DNA of 64,000 bases from Botrimarina mediterranea (GTDB lineage: Bacteria > Planctomycetota > Planctomycetia > Pirellulales > Lacipirellulaceae), in NCBI RefSeq assembly GCF_007753265.1, contig NZ_CP036349.1:2761363-2825362 (forward strand). The letters are read 5' to 3'. The position numbers and the translations under genes are program-made. Below are positions 34,683-47,193 of the stretch, piece after piece; the first letter of the stretch is position 1; every line of letters starts with the position of its first letter. The notes under the pieces are model-generated. The model was not told where the DNA came from. It was given only the letters and a program-made list of their open reading frames with translations, and ran no database searches.

Positions 34683-35849
34683 CTACTGGAGAAGCACCGC
34701 TGGCGAGTAGACCTGATAGCTCGTCCCGGCCACGGTCGTGGGCACAACGCCAGTCGCGAGGACGGGCGCCGTCTGGATGGTCAGGTGCTTCTTGTTCATG
34801 GGTCCGGTCAGCTTCACATCGACGATACGGATTCCCTGCCAAGCCACGATCGTATAGATCGCGTTGTTGCCGGGGCCTTCGACCTTGCTGAAGATCGGGA
34901 TGATCCGCGGCTTCCCCTTGATAGCGGCGAGCTCGTCTTTGACGCCGGCGCTGATGCCCGTGTCGCCATTGAGCGTCAACTCGCCGTTCTCGTCGAACAC
35001 AAGCGGCTTGCCGAGCGCCGCGAAGTCGGCGGCGCTGATCCCGTAAAGGATCTGTCGGGCGATGTCGTTGGTGCTGTTGTTCGCGCCGCCGATATCGACC
35101 GTGCCGCGGTTGCCCGGTGAACCGGTCCCTTGCGGGTAGAGATTGACCTCGACCTTGCCATCGGAACCGCTCGTGACGGCGCCGGTCGCTTCGTTGTACT
35201 TGTAAGAATCGGAGCCATTGCCGGCGAGCCAGCTGAGGTGCGTCTGGCGGTCGAGCGCGAAGGGGAGCAGGTCGATGTTGCCGCCCCCGGACGGGGCCTG
35301 AAAGCCGCCGACGTTCCGCACCAAGCCAGCCGTCGCCTCGGCTTCGAGTGATTGCGTGCGGATGCCGAACACGCTGGCGAAGAACAGCGGCGCGGCGCCG
35401 TTGAGCGTCTCGTCGCGGCGGATCTTTACCCTGGCGGCGTTGAACAGCGCGGAGTCGCTGGTCTCCATCGCGTCGGGGGCGCCGAGGTCGGCGAGGTAGC
35501 CGAACACCAGGTCGCCGCTCGAGGTGTTCGCATAGTTCGAGTCGATCTGCGGCGCCACGCGGCCGACGATGTTGGTCGAGGCGACGCTCGCCGCGGCGGC
35601 GCGGCCCGCCAGGACCGCGGCGTCGGCCGGCAGCTCGTCCGCCATGCCGGAGGCCATCTCCCACGCGGCCGCCATCGCAGCGGCGTCGGCGGTGCGTTGC
35701 AGTTCCTCCTTCACCGAGAGGATGTAACCGACGTCAACGCTGAAGGCGACCATGCCGAGCATGACGATCGAGAAGAGCGCGGCGAGCACCGTAATGGCGC
35801 CGCGCCGTTGGCCACGCGTCTGGCGTGGCAAGAGTGGGTGGTGGCGCAT
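34683..35849 (-). CDS. TadG-like Tad pilus protein
   Basis: A 388-residue protein. The N-terminus has QRRGAITVLAALFSIVMLGMVAFSVDVGYILSVKEELQRTADAAAMAAAW, the pattern of TadG/DUF2134-type proteins: one membrane helix then an Ala-rich region. The C-terminal part is a repetitive beta-like region. It precedes the TadE-like gene and probably forms one operon with it and with the genes upstream. Confidence 0.85.
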   Translation of the reverse strand: MRHHPLLPRQTRGQRRGAITVLAALFSIVMLGMVAFSVDVGYILSVKEELQRTADAAAMAAAWEMASGMADELPADAAVLAGRAAAASVASTNIVGRVAPQIDSNYANTSSGDLVFGYLADLGAPDAMETSDSALFNAARVKIRRDETLNGAAPLFFASVFGIRTQSLEAEATAGLVRNVGGFQAPSGGGNIDLLPFALDRQTHLSWLAGNGSDSYKYNEATGAVTSGSDGKVEVNLYPQGTGSPGNRGTVDIGGANNSTNDIARQILYGISAADFAALGKPLVFDENGELTLNGDTGISAGVKDELAAIKGKPRIIPIFSKVEGPGNNAIYTIVAWQGIRIVDVKLTGPMNKKHLTIQTAPVLATGVVPTTVAGTSYQVYSPAVLLQ

Positions 35850-35950
35850 GGGGACTCTCCCGAGAAAGACTAGAAGGATCGTCGGAGAGTTCGCTTCGCC
35901 CGCGAAACCAGAGGCCGATGCTTACACAACAACACGTCTTCAGCGACCCG

Positions 35951-36601
35951 TCAGGGGTCGAGGTCGGCGTCGATGTCGATCGGCGCGACCATCTCTTGGT
36001 ACTCGTCATCGCCGTCGAACCGCCAACGGAGCTTCTCGAGCACCAACGACGAGACACGGTTGCCCGCGTAGCCGATGCCCGACTCCGTGAGAGAAGTCGC
36101 CGGCAGGTAGCCATTGAGCCGCGCCAGCTCGGTGTGGGTAGTGATCTTGAGCGCTTCACCAGCGGCGAAGTTACCCCAGGTCGTGGACTCGGCGTTGAAC
36201 ACCTCGTAGGTCAGGCTGCAATCCGATAGCGTCAACCGCTGCGCCCAACGGATCGTCTCGCCGTCGGTGTCGAGCGGCAACTCGTTCGAAGCCGACTTGC
36301 TCGAACGCCAATTCTCACCGTTCCAGTGTTGCAGCTGGACGCCGCCGGGCTCGAAGCCGGGATAGCTCCAGTGGTTGAGGCTCAGCAGAAAGAAGTCGCT
36401 GTCGATGCCGCCCGCAGGAGACATCACCATGCTGACTTGCGGCGCCGTCCGGAGCGCGTCTGGGCCGCCGACGGCGAGCGACCAGTGCTCCTCGATCTCG
36501 ACGACATCACCATCACCCCCCGAGGCAGGGTTCGCGGCGACGAGCAGGGCCAACGCCATTGCCGAACCGCGCAGGGCTCGACGTGCGACCGATGAGGTCA
36601 T
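35951..36601 (-). CDS. secreted protein, unknown function
   Basis: A 216-residue protein. Start at MTSSVARRALRGSAMALALLVAANPASGG, with GGAGAAGG five to eight bases upstream; a longer frame has no support. After the signal peptide the sequence is EEHWSLAVGGPDALRTAPQVSMVMSPAGGIDSDFF, an unrecognised fold with aromatic and charged residues. It lies 101 bases upstream of the TadG-like gene on the same strand. Confidence 0.7.
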   Translation of the reverse strand: MTSSVARRALRGSAMALALLVAANPASGGDGDVVEIEEHWSLAVGGPDALRTAPQVSMVMSPAGGIDSDFFLLSLNHWSYPGFEPGGVQLQHWNGENWRSSKSASNELPLDTDGETIRWAQRLTLSDCSLTYEVFNAESTTWGNFAAGEALKITTHTELARLNGYLPATSLTESGIGYAGNRVSSLVLEKLRWRFDGDDEYQEMVAPIDIDADLDP

Positions 36602-36770
36602 TGCGCCTTCTCCGGGCTGGGCGTCCCGCCAACGCCCTACTTGGACGAGTTCGTTAGAAGAGCGGCCGCCGAAGCGGCCGGGGCGAGTGCGGGTTACCTC
36701 TCCGCCCAATAGAAAACGTAGGTCACAACTGTGAGGCATTGCGAAGAAAACTTCGCATTGCGGCAGTCCG

Positions 36771-37217
36771 TCAAGCGACGTCTTTGGTGCGGACCTGCTC
36801 CGACCGGTCGATGCGGGCCTGCATGGCGTTGAACGCCTCGGCCAAGTCTTGCCAGTAGTCGCCGTCACGGAAGCGGATCGGATCGACGTGCTCGCCCGCG
36901 GCCGCGCGGCGCATCGACTCGCGCAGCCGCACCATCGGACCCGCAAAGCGGTGCGAGAACTTCACCAGATCTAATAGCACCACCGGCAGCAACGCCGCCG
37001 CGGCCACCAGCCCCATAATTAAACACGAGATCAGCGACCGCAGTTGTTCGGGCGACTCGACGAGCTGGGCGATGCCGGGCGCGATAAAGACCCACCCGAC
37101 AACCGTCAGCATCCCAACGACCGTGAGGCTGAGGGCCCAATAGCGAGCCGCGATCCAGACGAGTCCGCCCTGGATATCGCGATCGACAAATACCCGCTTC
37201 CGCTGATGCTTCGACAT
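36771..37217 (-). CDS. membrane protein with HAMP domain only
   Basis: A 148-residue protein with two membrane helices (YWALSLTVVGMLTVVGWVFI and LISCLIMGLVAAAALLPVVLLDLV), then a HAMP-like segment (RESMRRAAAGEHVDPIRFRDGDYW, then LAEAFNAMQARI). No kinase, methyl-accepting or cyclase domain follows. A HAMP module on its own could pair with another membrane protein or regulate surface machinery. It is about 170 bases upstream of the secreted gene and the TadG/TadE pair on the same strand. Confidence 0.75.
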   Translation of the reverse strand: MSKHQRKRVFVDRDIQGGLVWIAARYWALSLTVVGMLTVVGWVFIAPGIAQLVESPEQLRSLISCLIMGLVAAAALLPVVLLDLVKFSHRFAGPMVRLRESMRRAAAGEHVDPIRFRDGDYWQDLAEAFNAMQARIDRSEQVRTKDVA

Positions 37218-37998
37218 GACGCTACTCCCCCGTGAAGAGCCTCCGCGCAGACCACGACCTAGGGATCGGCGAGGCCATTGAGAAGCCTAGCTCAGGAAAA
37301 GGAGGGGGGAGGAACGAGGGATTCTGAGCCGTCGGCGCTAGCCGCGGGTAGCCTCTCCAGCTGGTCGTCTACTTCGCAAAGCGAACGCCCAACGTTGGCC
37401 TTGAGACGCGCTGAAAATCGGTTCGATAGCCGAACGAGACCCAGTGGGCATGAACACGCGTCCAGATGCGAATAAAGGGCCTTTGCGGAGCCTTCCGCGG
37501 CGTCTTTGGTCCGAGTGTCGACCCGGGCTCGCGACGCACGGAAGGGCCCTCTATGGGCCCCACAGAAGGCGCCGGCAAAACCCCCGTGTTTTCCAGGGGT
37601 TCAGCACCGGCGAGCCGGGAGCGTCAGCGACCGGAGGGATGCGGGTCCACGTATGGCGAGCGTGTCCGTCGCGCACTCCGGTCGCTGACGCTCCCGGCTC
37701 GCCGGCGCTGGTGGATCGCTGGCGGCGCTCGGCTTCCCAGGGGGACGCGTAGGATGCGACCCAGGCCACGCTTGCTGAGAACTCAGGGGCGCCCGGCGCG
37801 TCGGCGGAGAGCCCCGACGCCCAAGACGATGACGCCGATGGTGGTTCCGCAGTCGTCATTAGCTGCTGAGGTAAGCTGCCCATCGACAAGTTGGAGGACG
37901 CTCAGTGCTACCCGTCATGGATCTGTTGGGGATGCCGATGCAAACTATCCCTTAGTGACAATGTCGTATGCAACGGACTTCCAGCAAGCGGTGCCCGA
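37218..37998. other. gene-poor stretch upstream of the small membrane protein
   Basis: No gene is supported in these 781 bases. It contains the longest inverted doublet of the window and short GC palindromes such as GGGCCC-TCTAT-GGGCCC. Frames here are open in several directions because of high GC. Confidence 0.5.
37602..37710. repeat. REPIN-like inverted doublet G
   Basis: Arms at 37602-37635 and 37677-37710 are reverse complements at 33 of 34 positions (CAGCxCCGGCGAGCCGGGAGC and CGTCAGCGACCGGA). The inner 29 bases are perfect. The 41-base spacer has no coding signal. It lies in an otherwise gene-free stretch. Confidence 0.85.
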
Positions 37999-38493
37999 AT
38001 GCCTGCTTCGAGACTGACGGCGAGACACGCCTTCATGTACTTCGTGATCGGCGCATGGGCATTCGCGGTGATTGGCATCGGCTTGGGGATGGCGGCGGGC
38101 GCCATGGACACCGGCCAGACCGATGCCGCGTTATGGCGTAAAGCTTTGTACGTGTTCTCGATGACGCTCGCGGCAGCCGTTGTCGCCGCGGCCTTGGGGA
38201 CGATTTATGCTGGCTGGCTACGCCTCCGTCGCTTTTCGGCAAGGTGGCGGAAAGCCCGCGTCGTGCCTCTCGGCGCCGGTTTCGTCTCTTGGATTTCAGT
38301 CGTGTTGTTTTACTTTCCTCTTTATTTGGCGCTTGGCCAACCAACGGAGTCGACCGGAGGCTTCGTGGAGGACTACGCCTACCTGGTCTTGATCCCGTTG
38401 GTCCTGGTTGCCTTGGCTGAGGGAAGTTATCGCTTGCTCAAGTCGATCGATGCCGACATTCCAGTCACGCCGCAGAGCGAAGAGCTTCCTTGA
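37999..38493 (+). CDS. small membrane protein, unknown
   Basis: A 164-residue protein from MPASRLTARHAFMYF, with four hydrophobic segments (FVIGAWAFAVIGIGLGMAAGAM, VFSMTLAAAVVAAALGTIYA, FVSWISVVLFYFPLYLAL, YLVLIPLVLVALAEG). A longer frame adds 36 residues without support. No domain is recognised. It is monocistronic as far as can be seen. Confidence 0.55.
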   Translation: MPASRLTARHAFMYFVIGAWAFAVIGIGLGMAAGAMDTGQTDAALWRKALYVFSMTLAAAVVAAALGTIYAGWLRLRRFSARWRKARVVPLGAGFVSWISVVLFYFPLYLALGQPTESTGGFVEDYAYLVLIPLVLVALAEGSYRLLKSIDADIPVTPQSEELP

Positions 38494-38931
38494 GTGCGCT
38501 GCTGTGGCAAGCGTCAGGAGCATCGCAGTAAACGCGGGGGTATCACTAAGACGTAGACTACCCGCCGCGTCGGCATTAAGCCTCGATACTAAGGACGATG
38601 AAACCGACGAAGCAATGGCGATCCCGCAACTGACCAAGGTGAGCTGCACCTCAGCGAGTTGCGCTACAGCGCCGTCGGGAGCGGTTGGTCCAACAGAGGC
38701 AGTTTGATGGCGCATGGAAACGACGGCTACGATTCAGTCCGCAGTCGCGCCTTTGAAGGGGCATCGAAGGATCCCTCCTGGCAGCTAATCAATGAAATCA
38801 CTCGATTGGGACTGAATAGCCAAACGATAAAACAACCGCTACAAGCCCGACTCGGGTGCATGTCATATTAAGCGTTGCAAGCATTGGGAGGATGTCTTGT
38901 ACTCAAGAGTGGACGATGGCGAGGCTCTAGT
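38494..38931. other. gene-poor stretch before the DUF1254 gene
   Basis: These 438 bases hold no gene I can support. One short frame (38707-38871, beginning MAHGNDGYD) has plausible composition but no ribosome site or family, and is not called. Confidence 0.4.
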
Positions 38932-40407
38932 TTATTCCGCCTTCACGAGGACGGGGGGCTTCCAGGCGCCTTCGCCCGGGGGAAGGATCGAAGGTTCTTC
39001 GGTCTTCGGCCAGTACAGTCGCATGGCGAGGTAGATCGGCCCGTCCGGAGCGGGAAGCCAGTTGCTTTCCTTGTCGTCGCCGGGGCTGTCCTTCTGGATG
39101 TAGATGGTCAGCGAGCCGTCGTCGTTCTTTTTCATGTTGGGGACCATCGGCGAATTAATGAGATAGCGGTCGATGGGATTCTTGATCAGGAACTGGGTCT
39201 TGCCGTCGTACATGGTCACCGACCAGAAGGCGTTAACGGGGGGGAATCCATCCGCCGGGAAGGTCAGCGTGTAGTTGTACTTGCTCCCGTCGAGGGTTTC
39301 GCCCTTCTCATCCACGCGGGTGAGCGGGTAGGCGGCTTCCACAGCATCGTTGCCGTAAATCCCTCCCTTTGCCGCCGCGGCGCGCATCAGCCAATCGCCG
39401 TTGAAGAACTCCTGGTCGCCGAAGAAGGAACCGATGTTCCAGCCGTTGACTTTCTTGGTTCCGTCGGCCAGCCATTTGCTCACCTTCTCATCGCCCTCCT
39501 TCATCGCGATGCCGACGGCGGCCTTGTGTTCCAGGGAGAGGTCCTTGAAGTCGAAGGTCTTACCGGGGCCGACGCCGATGCTGGCGAGCTTTGAGCGAAT
39601 CTCTTTGCTGTCTTCCGCCGGCGGGACGAACTCGAGGGCCGCGTCCAGGTACTGAAAGAAGTTTTCCTTGATCCCGGCGGTTGTTGCAGGAAGGAAGTCA
39701 ATCTTCGGCGCCCCGGGAGGGGCGGGTTTCTTCAGGTAGGAGGAGAGGGGCTGAACCTTGTAGCCATCCTGCACCTTGATCACGTTCGGCATATCGTCCG
39801 GATTGAAGAGCTGGGTCCGGTAGGCGGCTAGTGAGAACGGGGTGGTCGAAGTGAAGACCTGCTTGATGCCTTCGGGTTTCTCGCCTTTCCAATCGGGGCC
39901 AACGACCATGTAGTCGCCAGGCTCGTTGCCCGTGGCCCGGCTGCCCATGTACCCATAGTTGTAGGTATTGCCGTCGCAGAGCATTACCGAGAAATAGCGA
40001 TCCTTATCCACCGGAGGCACCGACAGCACGATTGGCTCGGCTCGTAGGTCCAGCCAGGCCAGCGAGTAAGGCGTGTCGCTGTTCGGCGTGATGACCGCGG
40101 TGTCCTTGTAGGTGAATACGCGCGGTTCATTGAGGATTTCGTTGAACGGCGCCTTGAACTGCCCCGAGTCCTGATTGACGGCGTATTCGTTCATCACCGC
40201 GTAGTTCATCACGATCGGCAGACCGTAGATGAATCCTTCCTCGGCAATGGCCTTGGTTTCTTCGATGCTGGGGGCGGAGACGCCTTCCGCTTTGTCAGCT
40301 TTGTCCGCTAAAGAAATGGCGTCGTTCGTTTCGCTGCAGCCAACAAACGTAGTGATGGCGATCGCGAACGCGGCGACGGCCAGACTTGGGAAATGTATTG
40401 CTTTCAT
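38932..40407 (-). CDS. DUF1254/DUF1214 lipoprotein
   Basis: A 491-residue protein starting MKAIHFPSLAVAAFAIAI. A lipobox-like FVGC lies near residue 23, so it is probably a lipoprotein. The family motifs are clear: AEEGFIYGLPIVMNY, TAVITPNSDTPYSLAWLDLRAEP, then in the C-terminal half YSLTFP-like phrases, FWSVTMYDG, and SSPMVPNMKKNDDGSLTIYIQ. DUF1254/DUF1214 proteins are widespread in bacteria and have no settled function. It is isolated, with long non-coding stretches on both sides. Confidence 0.85.
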   Translation of the reverse strand: MKAIHFPSLAVAAFAIAITTFVGCSETNDAISLADKADKAEGVSAPSIEETKAIAEEGFIYGLPIVMNYAVMNEYAVNQDSGQFKAPFNEILNEPRVFTYKDTAVITPNSDTPYSLAWLDLRAEPIVLSVPPVDKDRYFSVMLCDGNTYNYGYMGSRATGNEPGDYMVVGPDWKGEKPEGIKQVFTSTTPFSLAAYRTQLFNPDDMPNVIKVQDGYKVQPLSSYLKKPAPPGAPKIDFLPATTAGIKENFFQYLDAALEFVPPAEDSKEIRSKLASIGVGPGKTFDFKDLSLEHKAAVGIAMKEGDEKVSKWLADGTKKVNGWNIGSFFGDQEFFNGDWLMRAAAAKGGIYGNDAVEAAYPLTRVDEKGETLDGSKYNYTLTFPADGFPPVNAFWSVTMYDGKTQFLIKNPIDRYLINSPMVPNMKKNDDGSLTIYIQKDSPGDDKESNWLPAPDGPIYLAMRLYWPKTEEPSILPPGEGAWKPPVLVKAE

Positions 40408-41132
40408 TGCTGATGGCTTTTCGGGGGAAGTTTGTGCCAGGACAGACAAGATGATGCGTAGAGGCGCCAAGTCCGACTAGAGAGAGTATCACCCGTTCGA
40501 CATCGGACCGATAGTAGGCGGCGCGATGCATAGGCCGCAAATCGTCATAGCTCGAAGATTTGCCAGCTGGTTTCGCGGAACTGCAATCGATGGAACACAC
40601 TTCATCGACCCCACCGATCTCGTTCCTCAGGTAGGTAGCATCATCCAAGTTCGATTGTGACCCCGCCAAACTGCTGTCGGTGAACATCACCTTGGCAAGA
40701 TACGACCAGTCTCTGCGACGCGTCGAAGTGAAACTCCTCAGCACCTTCGGTGCGCCTCATCGTCGCAGCGTTACAGCTGACTTCGGGCACTTTGCAAATT
40801 GCCCATCTGGCGTCGGGTGCATCATCCGCCCCCTGGAGGCGACTTCGCCAAGGCACAGCGGCGTCAAATCTCGAATAAGACCTCGGCGCCTAGCTCGATG
40901 AGCTAGGGCACAGCGAGTTGCCCAAGCTCAACAACGGCGATTCTTGCATCCGCCCTGAGCTGTCTCCACCAAGGCGGTTTTAAGGAGCCACTCGAGCATC
41001 GATAGATCGGACGGCTGCGAACGTCGTCCTGTCGGGCGAGCGTAAGAGTCGGTGGCGCCAGCGGATCTGGTATCCTGGGGCGGCGCCCCCCTCGCATCTC
41101 CCGGTTCTCTTGGTGACTTTCCGCTTACTTAA
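40408..41132. other. gene-poor stretch between the DUF1254 gene and the ECF sigma factor
   Basis: No gene is supported in these 725 bases. A perfect hairpin (CCTAGCTC-GAT-GAGCTAGG) lies at 40889-40907. Several short frames in opposite strands overlap, which argues against any one of them. It may contain remnants of an older gene. Confidence 0.5.
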
Positions 41133-41783
41133 ATGTCCGATAGCACGAATGTCAGCCACTGGATTGATTTGGTGAAGGCGGGCGATTCGGCCGCCGCGAA
41201 TCGCCTATGGCGTCACTACTTCACCCGCCTAGTGCGGTCGGTCCGCGCCCGGTTGCATGGGAGCGATCGCGCCGTCACGGACGAGGAGGACATCGCGCTG
41301 AGCGTGTTCGACAGCTTCTACGACGCGGCCGAGAAGGGGCGTTTCCCCGACCTGTCCGATCGTGACGATCTGTGGCGGCTCTTGCTGCGGATGGCGGCCA
41401 GGAAGGTGGTCGACAAGCGGCGGCGCGACCGGAGGCAGCGGCGTGGCGGAGACGTCCGGCTCCACTCCCTCGACCACGCCGGGGACGGCGAGCAGGTCAT
41501 CGAAGCCATCGGTGACGAGCCGTCGCCGGAAATGGCGCTGATGATGCAGGAATCCGTGCAGCAACTTTTTTCTGAATTGGGTGTCGGCCCGCTCGGAGAA
41601 GTAGCGGTGGCCAAGTTAGAGGGGTACACGAACGCCGAAATCGCCCGCCGATTCGGCTGCTCCGAACGGACGATCGAGCGTCGTCTGCACTTGATCCGCG
41701 AGAAATGTCAGCAGGAGACGATTGAAGCCGATGAACATCCGCCAGAAGAAGCTGCCGATCGCGGCCCTGGAACGCATCGATGA
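41133..41783 (+). CDS. ECF-type RNA polymerase sigma factor
   Basis: A 216-residue protein of the planctomycete-rich Sigma70_ECF type. Region 2-like sequence lies at about 10-100 (SAANRLWRHYFTRLVRSVR, DEEDIALSVFDSF, LWRLLLRMAARKVVDKRRRDRR). Region 4-like HTH is at about 165-195 (LEGYTNAEIARRFGCSERTIERRLHLIR). The last 62 bases overlap the kinase gene. Sigma and kinase are probably one signalling unit. Confidence 0.93.
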   Translation: MSDSTNVSHWIDLVKAGDSAAANRLWRHYFTRLVRSVRARLHGSDRAVTDEEDIALSVFDSFYDAAEKGRFPDLSDRDDLWRLLLRMAARKVVDKRRRDRRQRRGGDVRLHSLDHAGDGEQVIEAIGDEPSPEMALMMQESVQQLFSELGVGPLGEVAVAKLEGYTNAEIARRFGCSERTIERRLHLIREKCQQETIEADEHPPEEAADRGPGTHR

Positions 41784-43527
41784 TTTGTGCGCCGAGTTTG
41801 AGCGGAAGTGGCAATCCGACGAGCCGCCGACGATCGAATCGGTGCTGATGGTTGAATCGGCACGGACAGCCGACGCCTCGACGCTGGAGCGTGACGTCTT
41901 GCTGGCGGAATTGGTCGTTCTGGACATCGACTACCGGCGGCGCCGCGGTGAAACGCCGACGAAGCAAGAGTACCTGGATCGGTTCCCCGACCGCGCCGCG
42001 GTCGTCAACGACGCGCTGGCGGATGCTCCGGTACGGGCCGGCGCGTTGCAACCGCCGACCGTGGGGCAACTAGCGGAACTATTCCCTTCGCTGGAGATCA
42101 TCGAGCTGGTTGGCGCCGGCGGGATGGGCGCGGTTTACAAGGCGCGGCAACCGGGGCTCGATCGACTGGTGGCGCTGAAGGTGCTGCCGTCGGAGTTCGA
42201 TCACGACGTGAAGTTCGCCCTCCGCTTTACGCGGGAGGCGCGGACCCTCGCTAAGCTGAGCCATCCGAACATCGTGTCGGTGCACGAGTTCGGCAACGTC
42301 GGAGAGACGTATTACTTCCTGATGGAGTTCGTCGACGGCTCGACGCTCCGCGACATCGTGACCGCGGGGCAGCTGTCGCCCGAGCACGCGCTGGCGATCG
42401 TGCCGCACCTCTGCGACGCGCTACAGTACGCCCACGACAAGGGGATCGTCCACCGCGACATCAAGCCCGAGAACATCCTGATCGCCGCCGATGGGACGGT
42501 GAAGATCGCCGACTTCGGACTCTCACGGATCCTGGGGGATGAAGGCCAACAAGAGGCCCTCACGGGGACGCACCAGATTATGGGCACGCCCCGCTACATG
42601 GCGCCCGAGCAGCTCGAGGGCACGCGCAGCGTCGATCACCGAGCGGACATTTATTCGCTGGGCGTCGTGTTCTACGAGATGCTCACCGGGGAACTCCCCA
42701 TTGGGCGGTTCTCGGCGCCGTCGAAGAAAGTGAAGATCGACGTTCGGCTTGATGAAGTCGTGCTGCGCACGCTTGAGAAAGAGCCGCGGCGTCGCTACCA
42801 GCGCGCCAGCCAGGTGAAGTCCGACATGGAATCGATCGCTTCGCAAGGCGTTGCGGCCGGCGACCCAGCCGAGGCGCGGACGGTCATCTACGAATCCAGT
42901 TCGCGGGACGACCTTGGCGCCGGCACGGCGAACATCGCGCAGCAAGAGCTCGCCGGCAGGATGCTGCTGACCCGCCGTCAACTCATGGACCGCATCGAGC
43001 AATCGCTGCGCCCGCTCTTCCGCTGGCAGTTGCTGCAGGCGGTGTTGGGAGTGGCGCTTATCGCCCTCGGCGCGCAGTGCTGGGCCCGTAACACGGATGT
43101 CCCCCACCGCGTGGTGAACGGAGTCATCCTGCACGTCTACGGCGTGCTCGTGTTCGCTCAGGCGCTACTGGTTTGCACGAGGGTCCGACGGATCGACTAC
43201 TCGAAGCCGGTCCGCGATATCCGAGAGAAATTGGACAGCCTGCGCAGCGGCTACCTGCGTGCGGGCGTCCTCATCGGCTTCGTGTGGTGGCTGATGTGGA
43301 TTCCGGTAGCGGTCGCTTTGGGATTCGACTTCGTGTTGTACCCGAACTCGATCTACCCGTCGCTGATCGTGGGAGTCGTCGGTTTCGGCGTCTCGGTGTG
43401 GCTCTACCTCCGTGTCCTGCGTACAGGGAATCCCTCCGCAGAGACGTGGAAGAGGAAACTAGCCGGTGAGAGTATTGCCGCCGCGTATCTCGCGCTCGAC
43501 GAAATCGAGAGCGCTCAGATCAACTGA
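41731..43527 (+). CDS. PknB-like Ser/Thr protein kinase with C-terminal membrane segments
   Basis: A 598-residue protein from this ATG; the in-frame TTG at 41722 sits six bases after AGGAG and may be the real start. Residues of about 120-370 form an eukaryotic-like kinase domain: GxGGMGAVYKA loop, ALKVLP lysine, HRDIKPEN catalytic loop, DFGLS and APEQLE. C-terminally, after a linker, there are four hydrophobic segments (LLQAVLGVALIALGA, VILHVYGVLVFAQALLV, LIGFVWWLMWIPVAVAL, SLIVGVVGFGVSVWLYL). Thus the kinase domain is cytoplasmic and anchored at the membrane. It overlaps the ECF sigma gene, so it may phosphorylate that factor. Confidence 0.9.
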   Translation: MNIRQKKLPIAALERIDDLCAEFERKWQSDEPPTIESVLMVESARTADASTLERDVLLAELVVLDIDYRRRRGETPTKQEYLDRFPDRAAVVNDALADAPVRAGALQPPTVGQLAELFPSLEIIELVGAGGMGAVYKARQPGLDRLVALKVLPSEFDHDVKFALRFTREARTLAKLSHPNIVSVHEFGNVGETYYFLMEFVDGSTLRDIVTAGQLSPEHALAIVPHLCDALQYAHDKGIVHRDIKPENILIAADGTVKIADFGLSRILGDEGQQEALTGTHQIMGTPRYMAPEQLEGTRSVDHRADIYSLGVVFYEMLTGELPIGRFSAPSKKVKIDVRLDEVVLRTLEKEPRRRYQRASQVKSDMESIASQGVAAGDPAEARTVIYESSSRDDLGAGTANIAQQELAGRMLLTRRQLMDRIEQSLRPLFRWQLLQAVLGVALIALGAQCWARNTDVPHRVVNGVILHVYGVLVFAQALLVCTRVRRIDYSKPVRDIREKLDSLRSGYLRAGVLIGFVWWLMWIPVAVALGFDFVLYPNSIYPSLIVGVVGFGVSVWLYLRVLRTGNPSAETWKRKLAGESIAAAYLALDEIESAQIN

Positions 43528-43711
43528 GTCATCGACGGAAAGCGTGCTGGGGGAGGGACTGAGCCCACCGCCACAATCCGACACGAGTCCAGCCCGGGGC
43601 TCCGGTTTCGAATACGGGCGTTCTATCCCCAACCAAGCGACGGCGGTCGCGTCAGCCTTGGCGAGAAGCGCCTCAGTCAAGAAGCCAAATCACGCCCGCG
43701 TGACCTACGCA

Positions 43712-47191
<3,480 letters not shown>

Positions 47192-47193
47192 CG

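Noticed and set aside
38707-38871. Small frame starting MAHGNDGYD as a possible short gene
   Set aside because: Composition is plausible, but there is no ribosome site, family or conserved context visible.
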